This document shows, one piece after another, positions 1 through 8,361 of a stretch of DNA of 64,000 nucleotides. Origin of the DNA: an uncultured bacterium. GTDB lineage: Bacteria > Actinomycetota > Coriobacteriia > Coriobacteriales > Coriobacteriaceae. The stretch is taken from assembly GCA_958349055.1 (NCBI GenBank), contig CATWBO010000003.1, positions 1 through 64,000 of the forward strand. The letters are read 5' to 3'. The notes under the pieces were generated by a model that worked only from the letters and a program-made list of their open reading frames with translations, was not told the origin of the DNA and did not search any database. Numbering within the stretch: the stretch's first letter is position 1; every line of letters starts with the position of its first letter. Position numbers and translations under genes: made by a program.

Positions 1-56
1 GCTGCGGGAACGGCTCATCTGCTCAATGTGTTCGGCTGAGATCGGAAATCAACCAC

Positions 57-112
57 CTAGTCGTTGGGTACGTTCCTTAACGACTAGTCGTTTAAGAGCG
101 TCCCCAACGGCT
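57..112. repeat. Intergenic inverted repeat, CTAGTCGTT family
   Basis: CTAGTCGTT (57-65) is matched by its reverse complement AACGACTAG (79-87), and an overlapping second pairing joins AGTCGTT to AACGGCT further right. A related string, CTAGTCGTTGGGGACGTT, recurs at about 4648, so this is a dispersed intergenic repeat. No gene is visible between position 1 and the peptidase stop at 141. Confidence 0.5.
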
Positions 113-137
113 AACAAAGGGACTGTCGCTTTGTCAG
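112..137. repeat. Short palindromic repeat, ACAAAGGGACTGTC family
   Basis: ACAAAGGGACTGTCGCTTTGT is an imperfect palindrome and one of seven copies in this window. The others are near 6749, 8260, 13224, 14271, 25585 and 38956. It lies directly 3' of the M20 peptidase gene and could fold in its transcript. Confidence 0.6.
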
Positions 138-140
138 ATT

Positions 141-1568
141 CTAGAGCGTGTGGAGCAGGGCGATGAGGAAGCGGATGCCTTGGAGGTAGGCGCGACGGGT
201 GATGCGCTCGTTGGTGCCGTGGACGCCGCGGTCGCATTCGTCATCGTCGACCACAAAGGCGGAGAAGCGGATGCACTCGTGGCAAATGCGCTGGTAGTTG
301 GCGGCATCGGTTGCACCAATCACGGTCGAGGGCACGATGCTCATCGGCTCTTGGCCCACCGCAGACGATCCGTTTTCCTCCGTCGGCTTGGGATCACGGA
401 AATAGCGGGCGGCGATGGCGCGGACGGCCTCGAGCCCCGGACCGCCCACGCGCGGGGACGGCGAGGGTTCGGAGCTACCGGGGCCGAGCTCCACTTCGAC
501 ACGGCCGGCGAGCCCCGCCGCGGCAACAGCCTCGCGACAGCGCGCCACGACGTCGGCCACGCTCGTGCCCTCGAGCATGCGGAAGTTGATGTTGGCCCAC
601 ATGTCCTGCGGCATTACGTTGGCTCCGGTGCTGCCGCCCTCGATCTGGGTCGGCGCGCAGGTGGTCGTTACGAGCGGATAGAGCTTTTTGCTAGCGAGGC
701 GATCGCGTACGATGGCGTCCTTGTTGGAGGCGATCTCGTCGACCGTGTAGAGCCCCAGCTCGCCAAGCTGTGCGGCAAGCAGGTCGGTCACGCGCGTCGG
801 CCACTCGATATCGCAGATCGACGCGATGGCGCGGCTGAGCACCTCGAGAGACGTGCCGCCGTAGGGATTGGACGAGTGCCCACCTTCGCTCTTCGTCTTG
901 AGCACAACGTCGGCATAGCCCTTCTCGGCCAGGTCTGCGTGCATGAGCCAGCCCTCGCCCGCAGCATACTCGGCAGCCGGAACGATGCGGTAGTCGCCCT
1001 CGTCGATCAGGTACTCAAGCTCAATACCGCGCTCCTCGAGCACGCGGCCGATGGCACCCGCGCCGTACTGTGTGGTCTCCTCGTCCTGGCCAAAGGCCAG
1101 CAGCAGCGTGCGCTCGTGCTGCCAACCGTGCGCCAGTGCATACTCCACCGCCTCGAGAATGCCCGCGACCTGGTCTTTCATGTCGATGGCGCCGCGGCCC
1201 CAAATGTAGGTGTCGTCCACGTGCCCGCTAAAGGGAGCGTGTGTCCAGTCCTCCTCGGTGCCCGGCACCACGGGGACCACGTCCATGTGGCCCATGAGCA
1301 TGACGGGATTGAGCGCGGGGTCGGAGCCGGCAAGCGTCACCAACAGCGAATGGTCGATAAGCTCAACCTCGCCCGCCGCGAACACGCGCGGCCAGGCCTG
1401 CTGCATATAGGCACGCAGGTCGGCAAACGCCTGCCAGTCCACCGTCTGGGCATCCATGCTCGAAATCGTCGGAAACGACAGCACGCGGCCCAGGCGCTCG
1501 CACGCGCCGACCTCGTCGATATCGGCAAAATCATCCTCGTGCGCAAAGAAGCGCCAAACCTCGGCCAT
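141..1568 (-). CDS. M20 family metallopeptidase (CPS1/PM20D1-like)
   Basis: A 475-residue zinc carboxypeptidase or aminoacylase of the M20 family, probably cytoplasmic because no signal peptide is seen. The metal-site signatures are GHMDVVPV near residue 90, GRGAIDMKDQ near 120 and the catalytic-glutamate segment GQDEETT near 157. The length fits the long eukaryote-like CPS1/PM20D1 branch better than short DapE or ArgE enzymes. The ATG at 1568 is chosen because GAAAGGATG precedes it; an in-frame upstream start lacks such a site. It lies 72 bp downstream of an amino-acid ABC importer on the same strand, so it probably releases or processes amino acids or N-acyl amino acids brought in by that system. 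The exact substrate cannot be read from sequence. Confidence 0.88.
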   Translation of the reverse strand: MAEVWRFFAHEDDFADIDEVGACERLGRVLSFPTISSMDAQTVDWQAFADLRAYMQQAWPRVFAAGEVELIDHSLLVTLAGSDPALNPVMLMGHMDVVPVVPGTEEDWTHAPFSGHVDDTYIWGRGAIDMKDQVAGILEAVEYALAHGWQHERTLLLAFGQDEETTQYGAGAIGRVLEERGIELEYLIDEGDYRIVPAAEYAAGEGWLMHADLAEKGYADVVLKTKSEGGHSSNPYGGTSLEVLSRAIASICDIEWPTRVTDLLAAQLGELGLYTVDEIASNKDAIVRDRLASKKLYPLVTTTCAPTQIEGGSTGANVMPQDMWANINFRMLEGTSVADVVARCREAVAAAGLAGRVEVELGPGSSEPSPSPRVGGPGLEAVRAIAARYFRDPKPTEENGSSAVGQEPMSIVPSTVIGATDAANYQRICHECIRFSAFVVDDDECDRGVHGTNERITRRAYLQGIRFLIALLHTL

Positions 1569-1590
1569 GACATCCTTTCGATTGTGACGA

Positions 1591-1616
1591 CAAAGGCCGC
1601 CCCACCGGAGCGGCCC
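1591..1616 (-). terminator. Weak hairpin between the importer and the peptidase
   Basis: GGCCGC (1595-1600) pairs with GCGGCC (1610-1615), followed on the minus strand by a short T run (TTTG). The stem is short, so it would attenuate rather than stop transcription from the ABC genes into the peptidase. Confidence 0.4.
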
Positions 1617-1640
1617 TGCCACATAAGCGTTTGCGGTCGG

Positions 1641-2426
1641 TTATTTGTCCTCGAGATAGCGAGAGAGGAACTCGCGAGTGCGCTGGTGTTTGGGGTTGCC
1701 GAAGAGCTCGGCCGGCGCGGCATCCTCGAGCACCACGCCCTTGTCCATAAAGACCACGCGGTCGGAGACGGTGCGGGCAAAGGCCATCTCGTGCGTGACG
1801 ACGACCATGGTCATGCCGTCGGCCGCGAGCTTGCGCATGACCTCGAGCACCTCGCCCACGATCTCTGGGTCGAGCGCGGAGGTCGGCTCGTCGAACAGCA
1901 TGATCTGCGGATTCATGCACAGGGCGCGGGCGATGGCAACGCGCTGCTTTTGGCCACCGGACAGGCGACCCACGGCGGCGTGCGCGAACTTTTCGAGCCC
2001 CACGCTCGTCAGATGCTCCATCGCGACCTTCTCGGCCTCGGCCTTGCTCATCTTTTTGAGCATGACGGGCGCGAGCGTGCAGTTGTCGAGCACGTCCATG
2101 TTGTTGAACAGGTTAAAGCCCTGGAACACCATGCCGATGTCCTCGCGCAGCTTGTTGATATTGCAGCGCTCGGCCGTAAGGTCCTGGCCGTGGAACCAGA
2201 TGTGGCCCGCGTCCGGGGCCTCGAGCAGGTTGAGGCAGCGCAGAAAGGTCGATTTGCCCGAGCCCGAGGCGCCGATGATGGTGACGACCTCGCCGGGATT
2301 GACGGACAGGTCGATGCCCTTGAGCACCTCGAGCGAGCCGAAGCTCTTGCGCAGGCCCTCGACGCGGATGAGCGGCTCATTGGTCTGTGCGGCGGCCGCG
2401 GTGCCGGTGGTGGCGGTATCTGCCAT
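1641..2426 (-). CDS. Polar amino-acid ABC transporter, ATP-binding protein
   Basis: A 261-residue ATPase of the GlnQ/HisP type that powers amino-acid uptake. Visible motifs are Walker A GASGSGKST (near residue 49), the Q-loop VFQGFNLF, the signature LSGGQKQRVAIARAL and Walker B IMLFDEPTSALDPE. The final H-loop histidine is in VVTHEMAFA. The start at 2426 is preceded by GAGGAG; a longer frame upstream overlaps the permease and has no better site. It is the third gene of a substrate-binding / permease / ATPase operon, 22 bp after the permease stop. Substrate specificity is not resolvable, but the family covers Gln, His, Arg, Cys and similar amino acids. Confidence 0.93.
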   Translation of the reverse strand: MADTATTGTAAAAQTNEPLIRVEGLRKSFGSLEVLKGIDLSVNPGEVVTIIGASGSGKSTFLRCLNLLEAPDAGHIWFHGQDLTAERCNINKLREDIGMVFQGFNLFNNMDVLDNCTLAPVMLKKMSKAEAEKVAMEHLTSVGLEKFAHAAVGRLSGGQKQRVAIARALCMNPQIMLFDEPTSALDPEIVGEVLEVMRKLAADGMTMVVVTHEMAFARTVSDRVVFMDKGVVLEDAAPAELFGNPKHQRTREFLSRYLEDK

Positions 2427-2448
2427 GATGATTCTCCTCGTCTTGAGC

Positions 2449-3597
2449 CTAGTTGGAGCTGGGCAGCGTTGCCGGGGCCTCGGCGCCGAGCTTTTTGCCA
2501 AAGGCCTCGAGCAGGCGGCCCGCCACGAACGTCAGGATCAGGTAGACCACGAGCGCCACGCAGTAGACCTCCATCTGGCGGTAGTACACGCCGGCGACGG
2601 TGGTAGTGGCGTACATGAGGTCGAACACGCCGATAACCGAGAGCACCGACGAGTCCTTGATGTTGATGATGAGCTCGTTGGTGAGCGCCGGGATCGCGTT
2701 TTTAATGCCCTGGGGGAACACGACCTTGCGCATGGCCTGCCACCGCGACAGACCCAGCGAGCGCGCCGCCTCGGCCTGACCGGGATCGATGGACTCGATG
2801 CCGCCGCGCAGGACCTCCATCATGTAGGCGGTGGAGTTGAGCGAGATGGTGACAAGGCCGGCGGTAAAAGTGCTCCAGATCTGGTTGGCCTGGGCGGTCT
2901 CGAAGCCCATGCTACGCAGGACGGTGAAGCCCGCGTAATAGATGAGCAGGCCCTGGACCATCATGGGCGTGCCGCGCACGACTGTGGAGTAGACGGTCGC
3001 AAAGCCGCGGCCGATGCTCTTGAAGAAGCGCGTGAGGTCGTTGTCCACGCGGTCGAACGTCTGGGTTCGAAGGAACACCAGCAGCAGCGCCAGGAAGAAG
3101 GCGATGACGGTGCCGAAAGTAGCGAGCGCGATGGTGATCTCGATGCCGCGGATAAAGAAGTCGCCGCTCTTATAGGTCATGTAGACCAGGCTCGGCAAAA
3201 AGTCGCTGGGGTTGGAGTCCGAGACAATGCTCACCTGCACCAGGTCGATAAACGACATGACGCAGCGGTCGATAAAGAAGATCGCTGCGATGGCGACCAC
3301 GACATAGCTGCCCAGGCGCGCGCCGCGGCGGAAGCGTTCGGATGCGAATGGCGATTTTTCGCGATAGTCATTCCAGTGCATGAGCTTGGTGACGAGCGCT
3401 GCCGCCGACACGACGACCCAGGCCCAAAGGATTGCCCAAAGGCAGTCCTGGAAGATGCCCGTGGGGGCCAAGAAGCTCAGCGGCGTGGGATTGCGCTGAC
3501 TCGCCGCCAAGCCGAGCGCCGCGATGACGCTCGTGCCCAGGTATACGTAGCGATGGTCGGCCTTGATAAAGGAGGCCAGGCGATTGATGGTTTTCAT
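2449..3597 (-). CDS. Amino-acid ABC transporter permease with extended N-terminus
   Basis: The membrane channel subunit of the importer. The C-terminal half is a standard HisM/GlnP-type permease, with the EAA loop EAARSLGLSRWQAMRKVVFP near residue 290. At 382 residues it is about 130 longer than the usual 220-250. The extra N-terminal part holds about three hydrophobic segments, beginning YVYLGTSVIAALGLAA. A GGGAGG site precedes the ATG at 3597, so the long form is real and not a mis-called start. The gene starts 9 bp after the binding-protein stop, so the two are almost certainly co-translated. What the extra membrane segments do is unknown. Confidence 0.9.
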   Translation of the reverse strand: MKTINRLASFIKADHRYVYLGTSVIAALGLAASQRNPTPLSFLAPTGIFQDCLWAILWAWVVVSAAALVTKLMHWNDYREKSPFASERFRRGARLGSYVVVAIAAIFFIDRCVMSFIDLVQVSIVSDSNPSDFLPSLVYMTYKSGDFFIRGIEITIALATFGTVIAFFLALLLVFLRTQTFDRVDNDLTRFFKSIGRGFATVYSTVVRGTPMMVQGLLIYYAGFTVLRSMGFETAQANQIWSTFTAGLVTISLNSTAYMMEVLRGGIESIDPGQAEAARSLGLSRWQAMRKVVFPQGIKNAIPALTNELIINIKDSSVLSVIGVFDLMYATTTVAGVYYRQMEVYCVALVVYLILTFVAGRLLEAFGKKLGAEAPATLPSSN

Positions 3598-3606
3598 GCT
3601 GCCTCC

Positions 3607-4533
3607 CTATGCTGGCTGACGGTCGAGGCACGCGTCCCACATTTGGTCGCGCTCCTCCTGGCTAACGCCCTTGAGCGTCTTGTCGATGAGTTTAAGCAGC
3701 TTGTCCGAGCCCTTGCGGCAGCCGACGTTTGCCGTAACCTCCTGCTTAAAGCCCTCTCCCTCGGCGAACTGAATCGGCACGATACCCGGGTTTTGGGCCA
3801 TATAGCCCTTCTCGTTCTCGGTGTTGTAGGTCACGGCGTCGCACGTGCCCTGCAGCAGGTTCGAAAACACCGTGGGGACCGAGTCGACCGGGTTCTTGTG
3901 GACGACGCCCGGGATCTCGTCGATGACGGTGTCGAGCATGGTGTCCTTTTGGCCGAGTACCGTAGCGCCGCTGAAGTCGCTGAGCTTGGTGGCGTTTTGG
4001 TAGGGCGAGCCCTCTTTTACGAACAGGCCAAAGTAACCAATGAAGTACGGGTCGGAAAAGCCGACGGACTCCTCGCGCTCGGGCGTGGCGCTCATGCCGG
4101 CAATGATGAGGTCGATCTGGCCGTTGTTGAGCGAATCGATAAGGCCCGAGAAGCTCTGCTTGACGGCAACGGGCTCGCCGCCGAGGGCCTTGCAGACGAT
4201 CTTGGCGATCTGCACGTCGTAGCCATCGGCATAGGCGCCCTGCACGTTGTCGATGGGGATAGTGAACTCACTGGCCTCGGAGACCTGCCAGTTGTACGGG
4301 GCGTAGGCCGCCTCCATGCCGATGCGGATCTTGTCCTTGCCGATAACGGAATCGGACAGGTCGTCGCGACCGCCGCCCGTCGTGGGCTGAACCACCTTGA
4401 GCGTGGACGGGCGCTGACAGCCGGCGAGCGCGCCGGCGACGACAGAAGCGCTCGCAGCGAGAGCGCTACCCAAAAAGATGCGACGGCTGCATACCGGCTG
4501 TGGATGCGCGTCGCGCTGTAGTCGAGGTTGCAT
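3607..4533 (-). CDS. Amino-acid ABC transporter substrate-binding lipoprotein
   Basis: A 308-residue periplasmic-binding-protein-fold (SBP family 3) protein that captures the ligand outside the cell. The N-terminus carries a twin-arginine-like motif, SRRIFLG, followed by a hydrophobic stretch and the lipobox LAGC, so it is probably a Tat-exported, membrane-anchored lipoprotein. Family features include KIRIGMEAAYAPYNW, GYDVQIAKIV and DLIIAGMSATPERE. It is the first gene of the operon with the permease and ATPase, so the promoter should lie between 4540 and 4680. The ligand is an amino acid by family membership; which one is not clear. Confidence 0.92.
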   Translation of the reverse strand: MQPRLQRDAHPQPVCSRRIFLGSALAASASVVAGALAGCQRPSTLKVVQPTTGGGRDDLSDSVIGKDKIRIGMEAAYAPYNWQVSEASEFTIPIDNVQGAYADGYDVQIAKIVCKALGGEPVAVKQSFSGLIDSLNNGQIDLIIAGMSATPEREESVGFSDPYFIGYFGLFVKEGSPYQNATKLSDFSGATVLGQKDTMLDTVIDEIPGVVHKNPVDSVPTVFSNLLQGTCDAVTYNTENEKGYMAQNPGIVPIQFAEGEGFKQEVTANVGCRKGSDKLLKLIDKTLKGVSQEERDQMWDACLDRQPA

Positions 4534-4685
4534 CTGATGCCTTCCTGTTTTGCTTTGCTGACAACAGGACAGGATAGCGCAGCGGCGGAACCGATGGGGC
4601 GTGCAAAAGATTAACGGAGCAAAAAGCCCCCTGCCCGGTGTGGCGGGCTAGTCGTTGGGGACGTTGATGATTCGGCAATGTCAGC

Positions 4686-4828
4686 GAGCGCCATCCAGAG
4701 CGAACAAGTTGACATGAAAAAGGCAAGGCATAGACCTTCTGGTCATGCCTTGCCTTTTGAATGACAAATTGTCGCTCTGGGTGGCGCGCAGCGTCGACCG
4801 GTCCGCCGTTCGTTAGAACGGCGGAACC
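4686..4828. repeat. Two-hairpin intergenic element, copy 1
   Basis: A long imperfect hairpin (about 4686-4786) has the apex GCATAGACCTTCTGGTCATGC. It is followed by the linker GCAGCGTCGACCGGT and a second hairpin, GGTCCGCCGTTC/GAACGGCGGAACC (4800-4828). A second copy at 17584-17723 shares the apex and the linker, but its stems have different sequences that still pair. It lies upstream of the binding-protein gene and touches the epimerase stop codon at 4830, so it may also end that transcript. It has no reading frame. Confidence 0.7.
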
Positions 4829-4829
4829 T

Positions 4830-5723
4830 CTAGAGCAGGGTGACGCTAAAGGAACGGGTGTCGGTAGCGCCCGGCGCCAGCGTAATGGTGTTGACCTTGT
4901 GCTCGAAGACGTCGTCCTCGGTGTCCATCGTGGTGTGACCGGTCCAAGGCTCGAGCGCCACAAACGGAGCGTCGTTGGCGGCAGACCACACGCCGATGTA
5001 CTTAAAGCCCTCAAAGTCGATCTTGACGCCATGGCCCGACTTGCGACCGCGCAGCGTGAGCGTGGAGCCCGGGGTATCGGTGAACATGATGGCGTCGTTA
5101 TCGAAGCTACGGTGCGTGATGGGCAGCACGTCCGAGTTATCGGGAGCCTTGTAGCTACCCTCGAACGTCATAAGACCGTCGGGCGTGATGATGGGGGCCT
5201 CGTTAGTCCAAGCCTCGGTAAACGCCAGCTCGTAATCCTCGAATGCCTCGTCCTCGGCACCGGGGGCGGGCACGTTAAATGCGGGGTGGCCGCCCACCGA
5301 GAACGGCAGGTCCACGTCGCCGGTATTGGTGACGGCAAAGGTCTGGGTAAGCGTGGCGTCACCAGTCAGGGCATAGGTCATGTTGAGCTTAAAGTGGAAC
5401 GGGAACGCCTTGAGCGACTCGGGCGTGTCAGTGATCTCGTACGTTACCGAGGAGCCGTCCTCCGAAACCTCGACCAGCTTGTGCTCGACGATGCGCGCGA
5501 GTCCGTGGCGCGGCATCTCGCAGGTGCCGGCCGCAGATGTCGCCATGTTGTTGCGCAGCGATCCCACAATGGGGAACAGGATGGGCGCATGCTTGCCCCA
5601 AAAGGCCGGGTCACCCTGCCACAGATACTCGTTGCCGTTGAGGGCAAGGCTCGTGAGCTGGGCGCCCATGGAATCGATGGCCGCGGTGAGGCCGCCGCGC
5701 TTGATGGTAGTGACGGTGGACAT
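4830..5723 (-). CDS. Aldose 1-epimerase family protein (LacX-like)
   Basis: A 297-residue galactose-mutarotase-fold protein that would interconvert anomers of a sugar or sugar phosphate in the cytoplasm. Family marks are the N-terminal GAQLTSLALNGNEYLWQGDP, FPIVGSLRNN and the histidine-containing VGGHPAFNVP near residue 150. These resemble the LacX/YeaD-like branch rather than classical GalM. GGAGGAAG precedes the ATG at 5723; an in-frame GTG or ATG further up lacks this. It is monocistronic as far as can be seen, with a repeat element directly 3'. The substrate is unknown. Confidence 0.86.
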   Translation of the reverse strand: MSTVTTIKRGGLTAAIDSMGAQLTSLALNGNEYLWQGDPAFWGKHAPILFPIVGSLRNNMATSAAGTCEMPRHGLARIVEHKLVEVSEDGSSVTYEITDTPESLKAFPFHFKLNMTYALTGDATLTQTFAVTNTGDVDLPFSVGGHPAFNVPAPGAEDEAFEDYELAFTEAWTNEAPIITPDGLMTFEGSYKAPDNSDVLPITHRSFDNDAIMFTDTPGSTLTLRGRKSGHGVKIDFEGFKYIGVWSAANDAPFVALEPWTGHTTMDTEDDVFEHKVNTITLAPGATDTRSFSVTLL

Positions 5724-5802
5724 GCTACTTCCTCCAAAAGTAAACAACAGTGTCGAGGGCTATTGTCCCACTCTTGGCGGCAAGGAGAAGCGGCAGGCGC
5801 AG

Positions 5803-6672
5803 TTATTGAGCGATTGCGTAAAGGTCGAACCCGCCCTGCGGCGTGCTATCGATCGTATCGGGCGCCTGCGAGTTAAAGCTCACGGGAACCATGCGCTTTG
5901 AGGCGCGGAAGCGCGTGCCATCGGTGGCGACGGGCGGCTCATCGACCGTGAGCTCGTAGTCGCCGGGCTTGAGTTCGATGCCGTCACCAGCGGAGTTGAC
6001 ATATTGATACTCGTCAATCGCCTGCCCCCTGAGTGTGCGGCCCACGATATGGATGAGCATCTGGCTGTCTCCGCGGGCGGTGTCCCATGTCGCACCGTCC
6101 TTGACCTCGACCGCCACATGCACCGAGCGCGTACGGCTGAGCGATTGCTCGACAGACATCTCGACCTTGGCGGCGTCTTTGCGCTGTTGCTCCACGTGGC
6201 TCCAGACATTTCCGATCGCCGAGCAAGCGATGACGCCGGCCATGAAGGCGATAAGGATGGGGCCGAGCGGCGAGCGACGTCCTGCATCTTCCTCGCGAGA
6301 CAGATTGGGGCGACGTGTGGGCGCGGGCGCCTGAGCACCCTGCGAGGGCACGTCGAGAATGCTGAAGGATGCCGTGCTGTCGGGGTCGATGGTATGGCGA
6401 GGTTGCGGGGTCTTTGCCGGCGAGATGGACATGTCGGCTGGCTCGCCGAGCGTGGCCGTAGCGTCGGCCTTGGCCTCGTCTGCCTCGGCCTGGGCCCAGG
6501 CCTGTTCAAAGGTTAGGGGCTCGACGGGGTCGAGGGCGGCGTCCGAGTCGGCGGCGACGACGTTGCCGGTCTCGTCCTCGTCGCTCGACACGTCACGCGG
6601 CGCGGGCTCGTCCCACTCTTCGTCCGGAGCCTCGCCCTCGCTATACCACCATTCAAAGTTATCAATATCCAT
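5803..6672 (-). CDS. Single-pass membrane protein of unknown function
   Basis: A 289-residue protein I do not recognise. The first 135 residues are acidic and low-complexity, with a FEWWYSEGE start, and look disordered and cytoplasmic. A hydrophobic segment, GPILIAFMAGVIACSAIG, follows near residues 137-155. The last 130 residues should be outside the cell and contain a mixed beta-rich sequence (VHVAVEVKDGATWDTARGD, ELKPGDYELTVDEPP). The ATG at 6672 is preceded by AAGGGGG; an in-frame GTG at 6705 is possible. It stands alone between the epimerase gene and a repeat. The topology resembles small actinobacterial FHA/zinc-ribbon-type membrane proteins, but no such domain is visible. Confidence 0.75.
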   Translation of the reverse strand: MDIDNFEWWYSEGEAPDEEWDEPAPRDVSSDEDETGNVVAADSDAALDPVEPLTFEQAWAQAEADEAKADATATLGEPADMSISPAKTPQPRHTIDPDSTASFSILDVPSQGAQAPAPTRRPNLSREEDAGRRSPLGPILIAFMAGVIACSAIGNVWSHVEQQRKDAAKVEMSVEQSLSRTRSVHVAVEVKDGATWDTARGDSQMLIHIVGRTLRGQAIDEYQYVNSAGDGIELKPGDYELTVDEPPVATDGTRFRASKRMVPVSFNSQAPDTIDSTPQGGFDLYAIAQ

Positions 6673-6748
6673 ACGGGGCGCCCCCTTGGCCTCGCAAATA
6701 AACACTTGCCAGCCTTATACCCCCAGATGGCACGGCGGCTCGCATGGA

Positions 6749-6780
6749 ATGTAACAAAGGGACTATCCCTTTGTCACATT
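6749..6780. repeat. Short palindromic repeat, GACAAAGGGACTATCC family
   Basis: AACAAAGGGACTATCCCTTTGT is a near-perfect palindrome, seven bases 3' of the ATPase stop codon on the minus strand. It is a member of the seven-copy family in this window and may act as a transcript-end hairpin between the ATPase gene and the membrane-protein gene. Confidence 0.65.
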
Positions 6781-6786
6781 TTGCGT

Positions 6787-8103
6787 TTAGCCGTGGGCGA
6801 TCTTGTTTCTCAGCAAGAAGTCGACCGCCCCTACGATTCTGATGCCGTCGATGTCTGTTGGATGCTCACCATCCCTGACGATCAGGATCTTCTCGTACGA
6901 ATCAGGGATTTTTCCCAGCGTGTTTAGTTTGAGCGGTCGCAGCTCGCGCTCTCTGGTCGCCTCGGCATCGATCCGTTCGGTAACCTGGATATATTTACGG
7001 TCCGATCCCTCGCCGATTGCGACAAAGTCGATTTCCCCCGCGCGCAGATGGCCGCAAAACACTTCGTATCCTTCAAAGACAAGCTGGTTGTAGATAACGT
7101 TCTCGAGCATCCTTCCGCTATCGCTGCCTCTATATCCGTCAAGATAGCTGCGGATTCCCGTATCGGCTATGTAATATTTACCGCCTGTCTTGAGGAGCTC
7201 CCGCCCCTTGACGTCATACCTTTTTACCTTGGTAAACAGGTACGTCTCTTCCAGAGCGTCAATATACGCCGACACCGTCGATGCGTTGGTCTTACCGCCC
7301 GATGATTCGTTGAGCGTCCCTACGATTTTGTTGACCGAGGTTTGATTGGAGATGTTGTCTGCCAGATACGCACAGAGCCGCTCGAGAACGTCGCGCTTGG
7401 TGATAGCTCCGCGACCTCTACGCGTCGCGCGCAATAGGATATCGCGCGCGACAATCGTCTGATAGAGGCTGCGGATGTAGTCGCGGCACGGTTCGCGTCT
7501 CGGCTCGTCATGAGCCAGAAACGGCATGCCGCCATAGGTTATGTACTGCTCGAGCACGGTGTTTGAATTAAGGCGATCGCCCGTCTTGGAAACGAGCTCG
7601 GCCCTCTCGTCAAGCCCTTCGGCAACGACCGCATCGATCGAGCGAAAATCAAGATACTCGCCAAACGTGAGCGGCTGCATCTTGACCTCGATATACCGGC
7701 CCGAGATAAGCGTTGCAAGCTCGCTCGATAGCAAAAAGGCATTGGAGCCCGTGACATAGATATCGCACGGCAAATCGATTCGGAGCGAGTTAACCGCCTT
7801 TTCCCAGCCCTCGACATTCTGGAGCTCGTCAAAGAACAGATAGGGGCGATCGACACCGTCAACGCGCTCCCGAACCATGCGATAAAACGTCAGGTAATCT
7901 GTAATCCCCGCATACTCTAGAGATTCCATCTTAAAGGTCAGCAAACGCTCGGCCGGCACCCCCTGTTGCGCCAGGTGCTCCCTCATCATGTCCAATAACG
8001 TGGATTTGCCGCAACGGCGTATACCCGTCACGATTTTGATGAGGTCGGTATCCTGAAAAGCAATGAGTCGATCAAGATAGCGGCTTCGGCGAATGATGTT
8101 CAT
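6787..8103 (-). CDS. AAA (AAA_14) ATPase with DUF4143 C-terminal domain, copy 1
   Basis: A 438-residue member of the AAA_14/DUF4143 family, whose cellular role is not established. Walker A is GIRRCGKSTLL (residues about 27-37), Walker B is PYLFFDELQN near 88 and the sensor-like segment is IYVTGSNAF. The C-terminal part has the DUF4143 pattern (YYIADTGIRSYL, then LENVIYNQL). It ends in a nuclease-fold-like GEIDFVAIGEG followed by KYIQV, where Gln stands in place of the Lys of a classical ExK. The ATG at 8103 follows GGGAGAC. Two further intact family members are in this window (48603-49796 and 56824-58101), plus a remnant near 50139. A double palindrome lies directly upstream. Confidence 0.88.
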   Translation of the reverse strand: MNIIRRSRYLDRLIAFQDTDLIKIVTGIRRCGKSTLLDMMREHLAQQGVPAERLLTFKMESLEYAGITDYLTFYRMVRERVDGVDRPYLFFDELQNVEGWEKAVNSLRIDLPCDIYVTGSNAFLLSSELATLISGRYIEVKMQPLTFGEYLDFRSIDAVVAEGLDERAELVSKTGDRLNSNTVLEQYITYGGMPFLAHDEPRREPCRDYIRSLYQTIVARDILLRATRRGRGAITKRDVLERLCAYLADNISNQTSVNKIVGTLNESSGGKTNASTVSAYIDALEETYLFTKVKRYDVKGRELLKTGGKYYIADTGIRSYLDGYRGSDSGRMLENVIYNQLVFEGYEVFCGHLRAGEIDFVAIGEGSDRKYIQVTERIDAEATRERELRPLKLNTLGKIPDSYEKILIVRDGEHPTDIDGIRIVGAVDFLLRNKIAHG

Positions 8104-8136
8104 AGAGTCTCCCTAGCGCCCGGCCAGACGTAACAT

Positions 8137-8209
8137 CTTATAAACTTGCAGATTTTACAAGTTTATAAGATGTTACCTTACAAACTTGCAAATAATGCGA
8201 GTTTATAAG
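8137..8209. promoter_or_regulatory. Double palindromic operator upstream of ATPase copy 1
   Basis: Four half-sites of CTTATAAACTTGCA alternate in orientation at 8137-8150, 8156-8169, 8177-8190 and 8196-8209. They form two palindromes about 40 bp apart; the first has 18-bp perfect arms. The block is AT-rich against a GC-rich background and starts 34 bp upstream of the ATPase start, where a promoter would be. An autoregulatory operator is inferred. Confidence 0.6.
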
Positions 8210-8259
8210 AAATGAGCCGCCTCCTCCGCTTTAAAACAAACTCGCGGTGCCGCTCGTCA

Positions 8260-8290
8260 ATGTGACAAAGGGACTATCTCTTTGTCACAT
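8260..8290. repeat. Short palindromic repeat, GTGACAAAGGGAC family
   Basis: ATGTGACAAAGGGACTATCT followed by CTTTGTCACAT. This is the member of the seven-copy family nearest to its presumed consensus. It directly abuts the next repeat (8294-8361). Confidence 0.65.
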
Positions 8291-8293
8291 CGA

Positions 8294-8361
8294 AGTTGCG
8301 GTGGAATAGTTCCCGTTTGTGCGATTACTCAGGCTATTTAGGAACTATTTCACCGCAAGTT
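8294..8361. repeat. Inverted repeat, GTTGCGGTGGAATA family, copy 1
   Basis: AGTTGCGGTGGAATAGTTCC (8294-8313) pairs with GGAACTATTTCACCGCAAGT (8341-8360). A second copy at 33993-34059 keeps the outer GTTGCGGTGGAATA/TATTTCACCGCAA but not the inner bases. The right arm overlaps the stop codon of the MerR gene, so it probably serves as its transcript end. Confidence 0.65.

Noticed and set aside
150..4521. Long plus-strand open frames opposite the ABC importer and peptidase
   Set aside because: The minus-strand genes have clear family motifs and ribosome sites; the plus-strand frames have neither and cross gene borders.
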